A DNA stretch of 64,000 nt from Acidobacteriota bacterium (GCA_020199835.1 JAIVJV010000007.1:20726-84725); one strand, 5' to 3'; positions 34,857-44,140 are shown, counted from the stretch's first letter. Numbers and translations: made by a program. The notes: generated by a model from the sequence alone, not told the origin.

Positions 34857-35129
34857 ATGAACGAGCGCGATTTTTTTAACGAGAAGGAAGAGATTAAGAA
34901 GGCCGTCTACAGTTGTCCCCACTGTCGCGAGCGTGGCGAATACGACGTGCGGTGGCTGAAGCGAACCAAGAAAGCGCAATTACCCAGAGGCGCGAACGAA
35001 CAGGATCGGGCGCGCTTTCAAAAGTCGCGGGACTATTTGGTCAGGATTGACGATATGTTGGCATGCCGGAACGTTCGTTGCCGGCGGCGGTTCGAGATCC
35101 CCAGCTCCCAATCGGTCGTTTTCCTCTGA
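34857..35129 (+). CDS. Small zinc-ribbon protein of unknown function
   Basis: A 90-residue, highly charged protein with two CxxC-type pairs: CPHC at residues 20-23 and CRNVRC near residue 70, which could bind one zinc. The intervening stretch KKAQLPRGANEQDRARFQKS is basic. No family was recognised. It follows DUF971 by 9 bases and may be in the same transcription unit. AAAGGG upstream is a weak ribosome-binding site. Confidence 0.68.
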   Translation: MNERDFFNEKEEIKKAVYSCPHCRERGEYDVRWLKRTKKAQLPRGANEQDRARFQKSRDYLVRIDDMLACRNVRCRRRFEIPSSQSVVFL

Positions 35130-35247
35130 GCAAAAACCTGACACTCGTCGGATGGATCTCTCGCCTTTACTTCGCTGATCCGCGAAAATAAGGCGAATAC
35201 GGCTGGCTTACTTCTTGCAGTTTCACTGCGGCAGGTAAACCAGACCC

Positions 35248-35949
35248 ATGATTGATACCCAACAATTTCCCGGCGCCGCAAAATCCAATAGTTCCTTTCT
35301 GACCCCTTTTGAGCGACGGTTAGCGCCGGTGGTGCTGCCACGCATTCCGGCGTGGTTGGAAACTTACCACCTGACGATGCTGACGTTGCTTTGGTCGGGC
35401 TTGATACTGCTGTTCTCGGACTGGGCCGCGAAGGATTTACGGTGGCTGTGGGGCGTGTCGGCGATGGTGTTTCTCCAGTACGTCACCGACCACTACGACG
35501 GGAAGATCGGAAAGTATCGAGGGACAGGCCTCGTCCGTTGGGGCTATTACATGGATCATCTCCTCGATTATGTGTTCCTCTGTTCGGTCATAATCGGTTA
35601 TGCGTTCATTCTGCCTGAACGGTCGCGCTATCAGGTGCTGATCATGCTCGCGATTTTTGCCGGTTACGAGGTGAGTACGTTTCTGGCGTTTGCGGCTAAG
35701 ACCGACCGGTTGAAGATCAGCTATTTCGGTTTTGGGCCAACGGAATTTAGGCTCGCGATTATCATAATCAACGCCTTATTGGTTCAGTACGGAACCCGCC
35801 AGATGATCAATGGAATGAAGTACGTGAACATCGGTGCCGGTATTGGGCTGGCCTTGATGGTTTACAAGACGCACAAGGCCATGTGGGAATCGGATATGAA
35901 GAACAAGCATGGTCTAGATGTAGAAGAATCGGCCGTCCTGTCTCGCTAA
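35248..35949 (+). CDS. CDP-alcohol phosphatidyltransferase family protein
   Basis: A 233-residue integral membrane enzyme with about six helices. The active-site motif is present as TDHYDGKIGKYRGTG followed by WGYYMDHLLDY, fitting DxxDGxx(A/G)(R/K)x8Gx3Dx3D, which binds a metal and CDP-alcohol. The family joins an alcohol to a CDP-linked lipid or sugar in phospholipid synthesis. The substrate is not clear: the AR dipeptide of PgsA/Pss is GK here, unlike the typical enzymes. Confidence 0.85.
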   Translation: MIDTQQFPGAAKSNSSFLTPFERRLAPVVLPRIPAWLETYHLTMLTLLWSGLILLFSDWAAKDLRWLWGVSAMVFLQYVTDHYDGKIGKYRGTGLVRWGYYMDHLLDYVFLCSVIIGYAFILPERSRYQVLIMLAIFAGYEVSTFLAFAAKTDRLKISYFGFGPTEFRLAIIIINALLVQYGTRQMINGMKYVNIGAGIGLALMVYKTHKAMWESDMKNKHGLDVEESAVLSR

Positions 35950-36193
35950 ACGCCATGTATCCTTAAGGCGTGTACGGTTTACGACCGGAACGGTCTCAGG
36001 TCATCTCTCTCGCCTGGAAAAAAGTGTAAGCAAGTGACCCATTTTGAGGTTTAATTACGCGTTTCAGGATGTGGCCTCTTCTTTGCAAGTGCATCGACAG
36101 TCCAACGTTCTTGCTCCCTTAGAAATTCGGGAACTGTACGACGGGAAATTCGTTCGATACGAATAGATTCAACGCTTACTCATAAAACTAGCA

Positions 36194-36403
36194 ATGTCAG
36201 AGAAGAAAACAATTCGAATAGTTAAGAAGGGCGAAAAGATCCGCCCGGTCGTCAAGGCAAAAACAAGTACCGCCCGCGAAACGGCGCGCGATATGGTTGG
36301 CACCGTGACCAATTGGGTTACGGAGTTCCAGAAGCGCCGCCGAGAAGAAACCACCAACGCGTTAAGAATTCTCTCCAAGACGCCGAGTGGTAGCCAAGCT
36401 TAA
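36194..36403 (+). CDS. Small basic protein of unknown function
   Basis: A 69-residue Lys/Arg/Thr-rich protein starting EKKTIRIVKKGEKIRPVVKA and predicted to be helical in the middle (ARDMVGTVTNWVTEFQKRRR). No family was recognised and there is no clear ribosome-binding site. A palindrome ATTCGT-TCGAT-ACGAAT lies 30-50 bases upstream. Its balanced composition favours a real gene over a chance frame. Confidence 0.5.
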   Translation: MSEKKTIRIVKKGEKIRPVVKAKTSTARETARDMVGTVTNWVTEFQKRRREETTNALRILSKTPSGSQA

Positions 36404-36605
36404 CCGCGTCCCGGCAACTGCCTAAACCGTAACTTAGGGTAACTGCCAGTAAACTTTCGCCTGCCAATCTGCTGATCGGCTTGGTTTGATCGTTTCTCAC
36501 TGAGGCAGCAGCGTGTCTCACTGAGGCGAGGCGTGTTCATTGACACGGCCTTGACGCGGCGCTAGCATCGCGCCAGTTCCGCGAAAACTCGAGTGGAGGC
36601 TGAAT

Positions 36606-36794
36606 ATGGCCAGACGTAGTTCTCCTCCAAAAACGAAGCGACCGCCAGCGAGACCTGTGTTTGACAGCATTCGCAAGCCTGTTGCGCCGCCGGGACATCC
36701 GTTATCGCGAGCAAAGCCGGACGACGTCGCGCGGCCGGCGCAGCGGAAGGCGAAGCACAAGCGACGTCCGGAAGCTGGTGACAGCGAGGAGTAA
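36606..36794 (+). CDS. Small Pro/Lys/Arg-rich disordered protein
   Basis: A 62-residue protein with very high Arg, Lys and Pro (ARRSSPPKTKRPPARPV) and an acidic end (GDSEE). GGAGG at 36595-36599 is well placed for the ATG at 36606. It is probably an intrinsically disordered nucleic-acid-binding protein; no family was recognised. Two direct copies of TCTCACTGAGGC lie in the 200-base upstream gap. Confidence 0.55.
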   Translation: MARRSSPPKTKRPPARPVFDSIRKPVAPPGHPLSRAKPDDVARPAQRKAKHKRRPEAGDSEE

Positions 36795-36931
36795 ACCGGA
36801 CGTGGACTTCAGTTAGGCGTCATCCTGAACGACAGCGCCACCGCCTGTTAATACGTCTCACTTACAGCGACAGAGGAACAGGTCGCATCACTACACCTTC
36901 AGAGAGATTCATCGCCTGCGCTCACGAGTTT

Positions 36932-37411
36932 TTGCTCGAGGAGTACCTGCCGAAAATCGAGCGCTGTCTGGAGCGATTAACTGACGAACAGATCTGGTGG
37001 CGTGCGAACGAGGAGTCGAACAGTATCGGCAACCTGGTGTTGCATCTTTGCGGCAACGCGCGGCAGTGGATTGTGTCGGGCGTTGGTGGCGAGTCGGACC
37101 CGCGTGAGCGGGATGCGGAGTTTGCGCAGCGGGAGGTGATCGCGCGTGATGAGTTGGTCGCACTGCTTCGTTCAACTTTGGCGGATGTGGGTCGTGTTTT
37201 GAAAGGTCTCGATACTGCGACGCTGCTGGAGCGGCGTACGATTCAGGGCTCGGACGTTGATGTGTTGGAGGCGATCTTCCACGTGACCGAACATTTCTCG
37301 ATGCATGCTGGACAAATTTTATTGCTTACGAAATTGCTCACCAGAGAAGGCTTGCGTTTCTATGACTTTTCCACCGGAGTGCCTAACCAGACTTGGACCA
37401 AAACGTCCTAG
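36932..37411 (+). CDS. DinB family protein
   Basis: A four-helix DinB-like protein of at least 159 residues; the family includes bacillithiol/mycothiol-dependent S-transferases and related metal enzymes. Metal-ligand histidines are likely in VLHLCGNARQWIVSG (His near residue 34) and in HVTEHFSMHAGQILLLTKLL. The listed TTG start is weak: similarity to relatives appears to continue upstream in frame through PSERFIACAHEFL with no ATG, GTG or TTG, and GAGGAA at 36873-36878 is spaced for a non-standard start near 36887. Given YtxJ nearby, a bacillithiol role is possible. A C-terminal remnant of a paralogue lies at 40936-41100. Confidence 0.85.
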   Translation: MLEEYLPKIERCLERLTDEQIWWRANEESNSIGNLVLHLCGNARQWIVSGVGGESDPRERDAEFAQREVIARDELVALLRSTLADVGRVLKGLDTATLLERRTIQGSDVDVLEAIFHVTEHFSMHAGQILLLTKLLTREGLRFYDFSTGVPNQTWTKTS

Positions 37412-37539
37412 GCTAACTGCTTGAATCCAACTCGATAATTTTATTGCTGTTTTAAGGTATTGTGTTTAGACTGCCGGTTACCCTCGACTAACTGGCAACC
37501 TCAGCCGCCGCGGCTGCTTCCACCCAAGGAGCTGCTCAG

Positions 37540-39762
37540 ATGACTTCCGGAAATAAATCAGTGCTATTTCGTCAGAAGTTTGTTCTCTCCTTCTCCTTGC
37601 TTTTTACCTTATTGCTCTCGATCATCTTGCACCCTACTACTCCGAGTGCTGCCAATGCAGAGGTGGGGAGATTCAGGAGCCTGGTTGCGGCGCGTAGGGC
37701 GCAAGACAGCGGCAGTTGTTGCGGCGAGGCCAACAGAAAGCTGCATCTTCTGGCAGGGGCTTATTACACAACCAACAACAATTTTTCGGCGAAGCTGCTG
37801 CTCAACAACAAAGGACCACTCGCGATCGAAGTTCAGCCAACGCTCTTTAGCTTGACCGGCGAGCGCTTTGATGTCCCACCTATAACCGTTGACGCAAACT
37901 CACATCGCTTCGAAGATTTTGGCGACTGGGCCACTATCGCAGGCGAGCAATTCCGTGAGGGCAGTATCCAGGTTTTCCACCGCGGCAAGGACTTGGTGCT
38001 CGGCACACAGATTTATTTGACTGATGAAATACACAGCCTTAGTTTCGAAGAGAAACTAACGGAGCTCGGAAAACCGGGATCATCGAGACTCGAAGGTGTA
38101 TGGTGGCTGCCATCTCCTCGAGGCGCAGTTAAACTCGTCCTTTCCAACACTACCGACACTGTGCTGTCAGTATCGACGACCATTCGAGGGCAGTCTCCTA
38201 GTAAAGAGGCTGGTGATACAGTCGATCTGGCGGGTCACGAAACCAAGGTGTTGGACGTTGAACGCGATCTGCTTGCAAGGGTTCGCGGCGCAATGTCCCG
38301 TTTCGGCGCTATCTCTGTCGAACATAATGGTGGGCCCGGCGCTCTTCTCACGCGAGGGATGGCGCTGGATACTGCTCTCGGATACTCGCTGCCGATCCAG
38401 TTCACGGATCCCACGACTGCAAAGTCAACCAACTTACAGGGTGCGGGCTTGCGCATCGGAAAAGCAGGAAAGGAATATCTAGCGCCAATGGTTGTTGTGC
38501 ACAACGCAGGACAAACCACAACCTTATTGCGTGGTCGTGTGCCTTACACTACCACCGACGGAACTAACGGAGAGATAATTCTGCCTCAAATTGAGTTGTC
38601 GCCCCGCGAAACAGAGCTCATTAATATAGCGCCATACGCGAGAGCACAGGGCGTTGCCAATGACGGCAGTGTCGCCGGATTGGAATTTGAATATACGGGA
38701 GAGTTGGGAAGCGTCATTACATCCGCTTTCAGCGTCAGCCGAAGCGGCAACCAGGTCTTTCGGGTTCCCTTGTGGGACATTGCCGCGCAACGCAGCGCGA
38801 CCGGTGGTTATCCCTGGTCCATTGAAGGCGCCTCTTCGACGGTTCTCTTCATCAAGAATGTTACGGATGAGGTGCAAAGCTATAGAATGTATTTGAACTT
38901 GACGAGGGGAGATTATGTTTTTCCTAAAACAACTGTGGCGCCGCATCAAACCAGCGTAATCGACATACGAGAATTGCGTGATAATCAAGTGCCTGATGTG
39001 AATGGACAGATAATTCCGCTCGGAGAGACGCGTGGCCAGGTGCAATGGTCGCTAACGGGCGGAGTGGATAAGGTTTTGATCGGACGTTCGGAGCAAGTTG
39101 ACCTCGTCAGCGGAATTAGCTCTAACTATGCGTGTCAGAACTGCTGTGGCAACAGTTTCTATGACGGATGGCTAACGCCCGTGCAGTCAACCGGCTTTCA
39201 AGGTGACCAGATACAGTTCGCGGCGATGCAACAGGACCAGAACTGTTACGGACAGCTCTACCCGCCATATCAGGCGGGATTAGCCTCTTATACAAGCAGT
39301 GATCTCTCCGTCTGTAACCCTGGTTTCAGTACTGGCACTACCACTGGTGTCGGGCCCGGTGAAGCCCTCATCAACGGTGCGTGGATGGGGGACAAATGGT
39401 TGTTCACTCCGACCGGTGACTGTGATTATACGCCCGAAGAGGTTGTGCGCGAGGCCATCTGCGACATACTTACCCGCAGGGTTGATAGCGTGTCACCGGA
39501 GCGTGCGCTGATCGGACAGCCCGTGGACGTAACCATTAACGGCAGCGGCTTTGGGACGGGGACGCCGACGGTCAACGGCGGTAGCGGCATCACGGTCTCG
39601 AACATACAGTTAATCAATGGCGGCGAAGTCCGCGCCCGCTTCACCACGGCGACCAATGCGCCAGCAGGGAATCATAGTGTTTCCGTTACCACTTCCTCGG
39701 GCAGACAACTACCATCAACGGCAACTTCTTTGTGCAGATTCCATCCGAGTTCATTCCACTGA
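37540..39762 (+). CDS. Large exported protein with C-terminal IPT/TIG domain (main part, frameshifted)
   Basis: The main frame encodes 740 residues: signal peptide (FSLLFTLLLSIILHPTTPS), a long beta-rich body (HRFEDFGDWATIAGEQFREG, YAPMVVVHN-like strands), a cysteine-bearing stretch (NYACQNCCGNSFYDGWLTP) and the start of an IPT/TIG Ig-like domain (VDSVSPERALIGQPVDVTIN). After SVSVTTSSG the frame runs into 16 unrelated residues and stops, while the natural continuation sits in the -1 frame (next entry). The joined protein would be about 867 residues. The region looks more AT-rich than its surroundings. Function unknown; likely a surface or secreted protein. Confidence 0.75.
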   Translation: MTSGNKSVLFRQKFVLSFSLLFTLLLSIILHPTTPSAANAEVGRFRSLVAARRAQDSGSCCGEANRKLHLLAGAYYTTNNNFSAKLLLNNKGPLAIEVQPTLFSLTGERFDVPPITVDANSHRFEDFGDWATIAGEQFREGSIQVFHRGKDLVLGTQIYLTDEIHSLSFEEKLTELGKPGSSRLEGVWWLPSPRGAVKLVLSNTTDTVLSVSTTIRGQSPSKEAGDTVDLAGHETKVLDVERDLLARVRGAMSRFGAISVEHNGGPGALLTRGMALDTALGYSLPIQFTDPTTAKSTNLQGAGLRIGKAGKEYLAPMVVVHNAGQTTTLLRGRVPYTTTDGTNGEIILPQIELSPRETELINIAPYARAQGVANDGSVAGLEFEYTGELGSVITSAFSVSRSGNQVFRVPLWDIAAQRSATGGYPWSIEGASSTVLFIKNVTDEVQSYRMYLNLTRGDYVFPKTTVAPHQTSVIDIRELRDNQVPDVNGQIIPLGETRGQVQWSLTGGVDKVLIGRSEQVDLVSGISSNYACQNCCGNSFYDGWLTPVQSTGFQGDQIQFAAMQQDQNCYGQLYPPYQAGLASYTSSDLSVCNPGFSTGTTTGVGPGEALINGAWMGDKWLFTPTGDCDYTPEEVVREAICDILTRRVDSVSPERALIGQPVDVTINGSGFGTGTPTVNGGSGITVSNIQLINGGEVRARFTTATNAPAGNHSVSVTTSSGRQLPSTATSLCRFHPSSFH

Positions 39763-40142
39763 ACCTAACCACAGCAAATCTTGGCTGCGCTGCAGGAGCC
39801 GCAGGCTTCGGTGCCCAAGTGAGCTATCAGGTCGCGGATCAAGCCGGACAGTCGATAAATTTTAGTGGGTTGACCCCGCAGGAGCACTTTACGGTAAACG
39901 GGAACCCAGCGTTTCCCGGCTTTAAAGCATTTGCCACCCCACCAACAACCGACGCTAACGGCAGATTTCTGGATACACCGATCGGAACATGCGCGGGACC
40001 TCCGGCCCCGTCATTCAACCTCTGCGTTGATGTGGTCCAGACTTTCAATATTGTCGTAGGGAGCACCACGTATTCTATTCCCAGAGTAGTGGTTACCACG
40101 GGCGCTGTTACTCGAACATCAACTCTTGGGACCGTTAATTGA
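39732..40142 (+). CDS. C-terminal continuation of the TIG protein in the -1 frame
   Basis: This frame continues the TIG domain of the preceding gene: read from 39702 it gives QTTTINGNFFVQIPSEF, which completes the last strand of the domain, and then a mature C-terminal part (NLTTANLGCAAGAAGFGAQV, VVQTFNIVVGSTTYSIPRVV). It has no signal peptide or ribosome-binding site of its own; the first possible start is a GTG at 39732. One base added in the GGG at 39699-39701 would restore a single frame, so this is best read as part of the gene at 37540. Confidence 0.7.
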   Translation: MQIPSEFIPLNLTTANLGCAAGAAGFGAQVSYQVADQAGQSINFSGLTPQEHFTVNGNPAFPGFKAFATPPTTDANGRFLDTPIGTCAGPPAPSFNLCVDVVQTFNIVVGSTTYSIPRVVVTTGAVTRTSTLGTVN

Positions 40143-40159
40143 GGAGGCGCAGAATCGTC

Positions 40160-40741
40160 ATGAACGGAAACCTTGCTTATAAAACACCGACCTACAGAAA
40201 GGTTCTTTGGCTGCTAGGCGTCGTGGCCTGCTCGGTAATGGTTGTTCTTGCAGCCGGCCAGGACAAGCCAGCCATTCCCGTGCGTGAGAGAGTCGCCAAA
40301 CTCGTCCAAGAAAGACTTTCGGACTGGACGGCGGTGGTGGTCAACGGAGTTAGGGTGCAGACCAGAAAGCCGCCTTCATCGGATTTGATAAAAGAGATTC
40401 GAGAGTGCGGAAATGCCGCCATACCCGTACTGGAAAATTATTTGCGACTAGAGAGCGAGGACGAGCGTCGCGCAGCCGTGGAGCTTCTCGGTTTGTTAGG
40501 AGGATCTCGTGTGGTCGCTCCTCTCAAGAACGTGGTCGAGAAGGATCGAGCACCGGCTCTGCGGATTTTGGCCCTACGATGGCTTTCGCAGTCTCCTTCG
40601 AGCCTGGCGCTGCCAATTATCCAAAAGGCGGCTCGCACGGACATTGACGAAAACGTACGGCAAACGGCCAAGAGTATTCTGGATCCCTCTGTTGAAGTTC
40701 CTGGTGCTGCGCCGTTTAAGGTGGTACCGCGTCCGTTCTAG
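40160..40741 (+). CDS. Exported HEAT-repeat protein
   Basis: A 193-residue protein with a signal-type N-terminus (VLWLLGVVACSVMVVLAAG) and helical HEAT-like repeats: AIPVLENYLRLESEDERRAA, VELLGLLGGSRVVAPLKNVV and ALPIIQKAARTDIDENVRQT. These repeats usually form protein-binding solenoids. GAGGAGG at 40141-40147 supports the ATG at 40160. It begins 17 bases after the frameshifted TIG protein and is probably co-transcribed with it. Confidence 0.78.
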   Translation: MNGNLAYKTPTYRKVLWLLGVVACSVMVVLAAGQDKPAIPVRERVAKLVQERLSDWTAVVVNGVRVQTRKPPSSDLIKEIRECGNAAIPVLENYLRLESEDERRAAVELLGLLGGSRVVAPLKNVVEKDRAPALRILALRWLSQSPSSLALPIIQKAARTDIDENVRQTAKSILDPSVEVPGAAPFKVVPRPF

Positions 40742-40906
40742 CGAGAGTTTCATTTTGCACTGCCGCAACCAAATCGTACCCTGCGCATTGCACCAACAAA
40801 GGCCGTTGCTGTTTAAGACCGAGCCAGTGACCTGCCTGATTTCGGAACTACAATCGACGTCAAGAAGCCGTCAACTCAAATTTAGCGAGCCTGCAAACGA
40901 AAGAAA

Positions 40907-40932
40907 GGGAAGCGGTTGTTAGCTCGCTTCCC
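40907..40932 (-). terminator. Orphan hairpin oriented as a leftward terminator
   Basis: GGGAAGCG (40907-40914) and CGCTTCCC (40925-40932) form a perfect 8-bp stem. Read on the minus strand it is followed by a T-rich run (TTTCTTTCG). No minus-strand gene lies to the right, so it has no present client; its right arm marks the edge of the DinB remnant. Confidence 0.45.
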
Positions 40933-40935
40933 ATC

Positions 40936-41100
40936 TCGATGCACACCGGACAGATCATCATGTTCACGAAGATGTTGACCTCGAGCGATCTGCGCTTCTA
41001 CGACTTCTCCGGCGTCGAACCCTCGCGAACGCTGGCATTCCCCGCGGTGAACTGGTCCAGTTTGCCACACATTGAAAGGCCCACGCTCCCTACTGAGTGA
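40936..41100 (+). pseudogene. C-terminal remnant of a DinB family gene
   Basis: The frame reads SMHTGQIIMFTKMLTSSDLR followed by FYDFSGVEPS and stops at 41098-41100. This is the C-terminal end of a DinB protein, aligned with SMHAGQILLLTKLLTREGLR plus FYDFSTGVPN of the intact DinB gene ending at 37411. Residues before the serine at 40936 do not resemble DinB, so all but the last third of the gene is gone. The rest of the 482-base gap (40742-40935 and 41101-41223) shows nothing recognisable beyond one hairpin. Confidence 0.75.
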
Positions 41101-41223
41101 ATGAGCTTGCGCCCGACCTGGACCGTTCATATACTTCCCCCCGCTCCACGCGCTCCTCCCAAACAAAGACGAAGTGTCTAATAACTGAACCTAGGTTTTT
41201 ACTCACGACCGAAGGAGACAGAA

Positions 41224-43437
41224 ATGGTTAATCTCACACACCGGCACGTGCGGCTGACTCGCCGTAGTGTATTCCTCATCTGCCTGGTTTCTCTGTTGTG
41301 GCCGGCGGTTCCAGTTAAGCGGACTGCTGCTCAAGAAGTTCGTAGCGTGACTCCGCGAGATAATCTTGAGCTCGGCTCACATACACGCATCGGGACAATG
41401 ACGCATGAATACCGCGAGCGTTTGCGTGCGCAGTTTAAGCGGGGCCGCGAACTGCTTCTGAAACAGGGAGTGCCATTCGAGCCAAACGATCTGCTTGAAC
41501 CTGACTTCCGAAAGAAACTAAAGCCGAAGTTTGGCGAGATGCGCGAAATGCAAGAGACGCGTGTCATCAGGCAAAGACAGATTAAGGGAGTGCAGTTAGC
41601 CGATACGCTGTATTTACCTGAGAAAGTTGAGGTCACCGGCGACACAGTGATCCTCGCGAACCAGGTTATTTTCGAGGGGCGAAATGCCGTGCTAAAGGGT
41701 AACTACGCCGTGTACTTCTTCCCCGTGGATATAGATGGTCTATTGGGCACATCGCTCGAAGTGGCCATCGCCGAGGAAGGTGGACCACGTTTTTCTCTTG
41801 CGAGCTATAGAAATAAATCAAAGGCCAGTTCACAGCCTCCGCCGAGTTGGTTTGTGCCTCGGCTAATGCAAACTGACTGGAGCATTACGATCGACACGAG
41901 TGGGCAAGGCGCGGAAGAATGGCAGGAAAAGCAGAAGCGAAAGACGACGGCAACGGTCCGACTCATTACAAGTTCGTCTCAAGAACTGATGAACGATGGG
42001 GAAACGAAAAATAAAAGCGGTGAAGCCGGCGCCACTGGACCTACTGGCGAAATGGGACCTCCGACGTGTGACGGCATCCCCGACCCAGCTCCGAAGGGCG
42101 ACGATGGCAACTGTCAATTGGGGGATCCGCACGGAAAAACGGGATTTCCCGGCACCAATGGTTGTACGGGAACCGTGGGGCGCCAAGGTGGCGAAGGCAT
42201 TGAGGGCGGTAAGGCTCAACCGATAATGGCGCAGACAACCAACACGTGCGGAACCTATAAACTATTAGCTGTGGGTGGCCGCGGCGGTCAGGGAGGTAAA
42301 GGAGGCCCCGGCGGAATTGGTGGCCGTGGTGCACGAGGAGGAGGACGAGGGGGTGATGGCAAAGACTGCGCATGCAGTCAGCGCGGCGCCGGTAATGGTG
42401 GCAGAGGAGGCACCGGCGGTCGGGGCGGCAAGGGCGGTACGGGCGGGGTTGGAGGTCCTGGTGGGGACGGAGGCTGGGGGGCAGATATTACGTTCTTTCA
42501 TCCGCGCAATTTTGTTGGTGCAATTATTCCCGACACAGCGGGAGGCGGTGGCGGCATGCCAGGTCGCGGAGGCGACCCGGGCGTGCCCGGCCCAGATGGA
42601 TCTGGTGGAGAGCCAGGCAAGAAAGCCACAACCGTCAATTGTCCGTCATCGGCGCCCGTGGATGGCCAAGCTGCACTGAACACTGGGAACCTGGGCTTTG
42701 GCGAGTGGGGTACGGACTCAACGATTACAGGTGTCGACCATCACGAAGATCGAAAAGGAAAGTTTACCGCAGTACCCACGGACGCTGAGGAATGCAACGT
42801 TGAGATGCAGGCCTGCGACACCGGCTACCATTGGAACTCAACTCCCGACTTCTGCTGCTGCGCCGATAACAATTCCAAGATCTGCCTCAGCCCCATCTTA
42901 ATCGACGTCACCGGCAACGGCTTCGATCTAACCGACGGCGCAAACGGCGTTCGATTCGATCTCAACAACGACGGAACCCCAGAACGCCTCTCCTGGACCG
43001 CTCCAAACGCCGACGACGCATGGCTCGTTCTCGATCGCAACGCCAACGGCCTCGTGGACAACGGCACCGAACTCTTCGGCACCTTCAGCCCACAACCTCA
43101 ACCTCCACCGGGCCGGCAAAGAAACGGCTTCCTCGCGCTTGCGAAATACGACAAACCGGAAAACGGGGGCAACAGCGATCGCCTCCTCGACAATCGCGAT
43201 GCAATCTTCCCGAGTCTGCGTCTGTGGCGGGACGGTGACCATAACGGCGCTTCAGACTCCGACGAGTTACACACATTGCCGGCCCTCGGCGTCACTTCGA
43301 TTTCGTTGGACTACAGTGAAGCGCGAAGACGCGATCGTTACGGCAACTCGTTCCGATATCGAGCCAAAGTCACTGGTGCGAAACCAGCCGATGTAGGCCG
43401 GTGGGCTTACGATATTTTTCTGGTGAGTTCGCCGTAA
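41224..43437 (+). CDS. Exported collagen-like glycine-rich protein
   Basis: A 737-residue secreted protein with a signal peptide ([17 protein letters not shown]) and a basic region (residues 45-125). A Gly-rich central part (about 260-480) first has collagen-type triplets ([15 protein letters not shown]) and then GG-x repeats ([20 protein letters not shown]). The C-terminal domain (about 560-737) has Asp/Asn-rich calcium-site-like loops ([51 protein letters not shown]) known from large secreted adhesins. Scattered CxxC and CC pairs suggest disulfides. GAAGGAGA sits ahead of the ATG. Probably a structural or adhesive surface protein. Confidence 0.82.
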   Translation: MVNLTHRHVRLTRRSVFLICLVSLLWPAVPVKRTAAQEVRSVTPRDNLELGSHTRIGTMTHEYRERLRAQFKRGRELLLKQGVPFEPNDLLEPDFRKKLKPKFGEMREMQETRVIRQRQIKGVQLADTLYLPEKVEVTGDTVILANQVIFEGRNAVLKGNYAVYFFPVDIDGLLGTSLEVAIAEEGGPRFSLASYRNKSKASSQPPPSWFVPRLMQTDWSITIDTSGQGAEEWQEKQKRKTTATVRLITSSSQELMNDGETKNKSGEAGATGPTGEMGPPTCDGIPDPAPKGDDGNCQLGDPHGKTGFPGTNGCTGTVGRQGGEGIEGGKAQPIMAQTTNTCGTYKLLAVGGRGGQGGKGGPGGIGGRGARGGGRGGDGKDCACSQRGAGNGGRGGTGGRGGKGGTGGVGGPGGDGGWGADITFFHPRNFVGAIIPDTAGGGGGMPGRGGDPGVPGPDGSGGEPGKKATTVNCPSSAPVDGQAALNTGNLGFGEWGTDSTITGVDHHEDRKGKFTAVPTDAEECNVEMQACDTGYHWNSTPDFCCCADNNSKICLSPILIDVTGNGFDLTDGANGVRFDLNNDGTPERLSWTAPNADDAWLVLDRNANGLVDNGTELFGTFSPQPQPPPGRQRNGFLALAKYDKPENGGNSDRLLDNRDAIFPSLRLWRDGDHNGASDSDELHTLPALGVTSISLDYSEARRRDRYGNSFRYRAKVTGAKPADVGRWAYDIFLVSSP

Positions 43438-43488
43438 TGCAGCGCCATCTACAGTAACAGCCGCTTGCGTCTTCCAAAAGACCGCGTT

Positions 43489-43522
43489 TCCTGTTTAATA
43501 TAGCGTCGATCTGTAAACAGGA
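43489..43522. promoter_or_regulatory. Inverted repeat upstream of ferredoxin gene
   Basis: TCCTGTTT (43489-43496) and AAACAGGA (43515-43522) are perfect 8-bp arms around an 18-base spacer, 21 bases before the ferredoxin ATG. A TAATAT at 43496-43501 could be a -10 box at the edge of the left arm, so the repeat could be an operator or a 5' hairpin. Confidence 0.5.
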
Positions 43523-43543
43523 TTTGTTGGGAGCGGAATCTGA

Positions 43544-43822
43544 ATGACCTATATCGTAGCCGAACCCTGTGTTAACTGCCGCTATACTGATTGTGCCCTC
43601 GTTTGTCCGGTTGAAGCGTTTCACCTCGATGACGACATGCTCGTGATCAATCCCGAAACTTGTATCGATTGCGACGCGTGCGTGCCTGAGTGTCCCGTAG
43701 AGGCAGTGTTCTCCGAGGGCGCGCTGCCCCCTGAGTGGTCCAACTACACCGCCATCAACGCCGAACGCGCGCTCAGTGGTCTGCCGACCATTACGGCGCG
43801 GCTCGATCCGCTTTGCGAGTAG
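43544..43822 (+). CDS. fdxA: 7Fe ferredoxin (3Fe-4S/4Fe-4S), FdxA type
   Basis: A 92-residue electron carrier. The N-terminal cluster ligands are in CVNCRYTDCALVCP and the second set in CIDCDACVPECP; the spacing in the first set (an extra cysteine-bearing loop) matches 7Fe ferredoxins. The C-terminal tail after ALPPEWSNYTAINAERA is also typical of FdxA. An inverted repeat overlies its probable promoter. Electron partners cannot be told from context. Confidence 0.94.
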   Translation: MTYIVAEPCVNCRYTDCALVCPVEAFHLDDDMLVINPETCIDCDACVPECPVEAVFSEGALPPEWSNYTAINAERALSGLPTITARLDPLCE

Positions 43823-43832
43823 GCATGGCTGA

Positions 43833-44135
43833 ATGAAAAAACGTACCGGGTGGTTGATCGGCGCCATCGCGCTCGCTGCGGGTGCGATAGGCGCCGTCAG
43901 TACTTACTGGAAAAGAAAGAACATGCACGGGACGAGAAAAGCTGCTGACGTTTGGGCCAGGCCCGGCATGATGGTTACTTTCCGGGCGGAATTGATGCCG
44001 GGTCGCGACCGCCACGAACGCACGTTTCGGGTAAAGGAATTGCTTCCGAGTGGTCGTGTTTCACTGCAGGGTGTTGATGGTGAGCACGCGGAGAAGGAGT
44101 TCGAGCCAGTTCAGCTCGATCGCCCGATCGAATAA
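43833..44135 (+). CDS. Small membrane-anchored protein of unknown function
   Basis: A 100-residue protein with one N-terminal membrane anchor (GWLIGAIALAAGAIGAVSTYW), a basic stretch, and a small beta-rich domain (MMVTFRAELMPGRDRHERTF, VKELLPSGRVSLQGV). No family was recognised. It lies 10 bases after fdxA and could be in the same transcript. Confidence 0.65.
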   Translation: MKKRTGWLIGAIALAAGAIGAVSTYWKRKNMHGTRKAADVWARPGMMVTFRAELMPGRDRHERTFRVKELLPSGRVSLQGVDGEHAEKEFEPVQLDRPIE

Positions 44136-44140
44136 ACAAC

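Noticed and set aside
36490..36530. Two direct copies of TCTCACTGAGGC
   Set aside because: Only two short copies, with no palindrome or promoter around them, so no function can be claimed.
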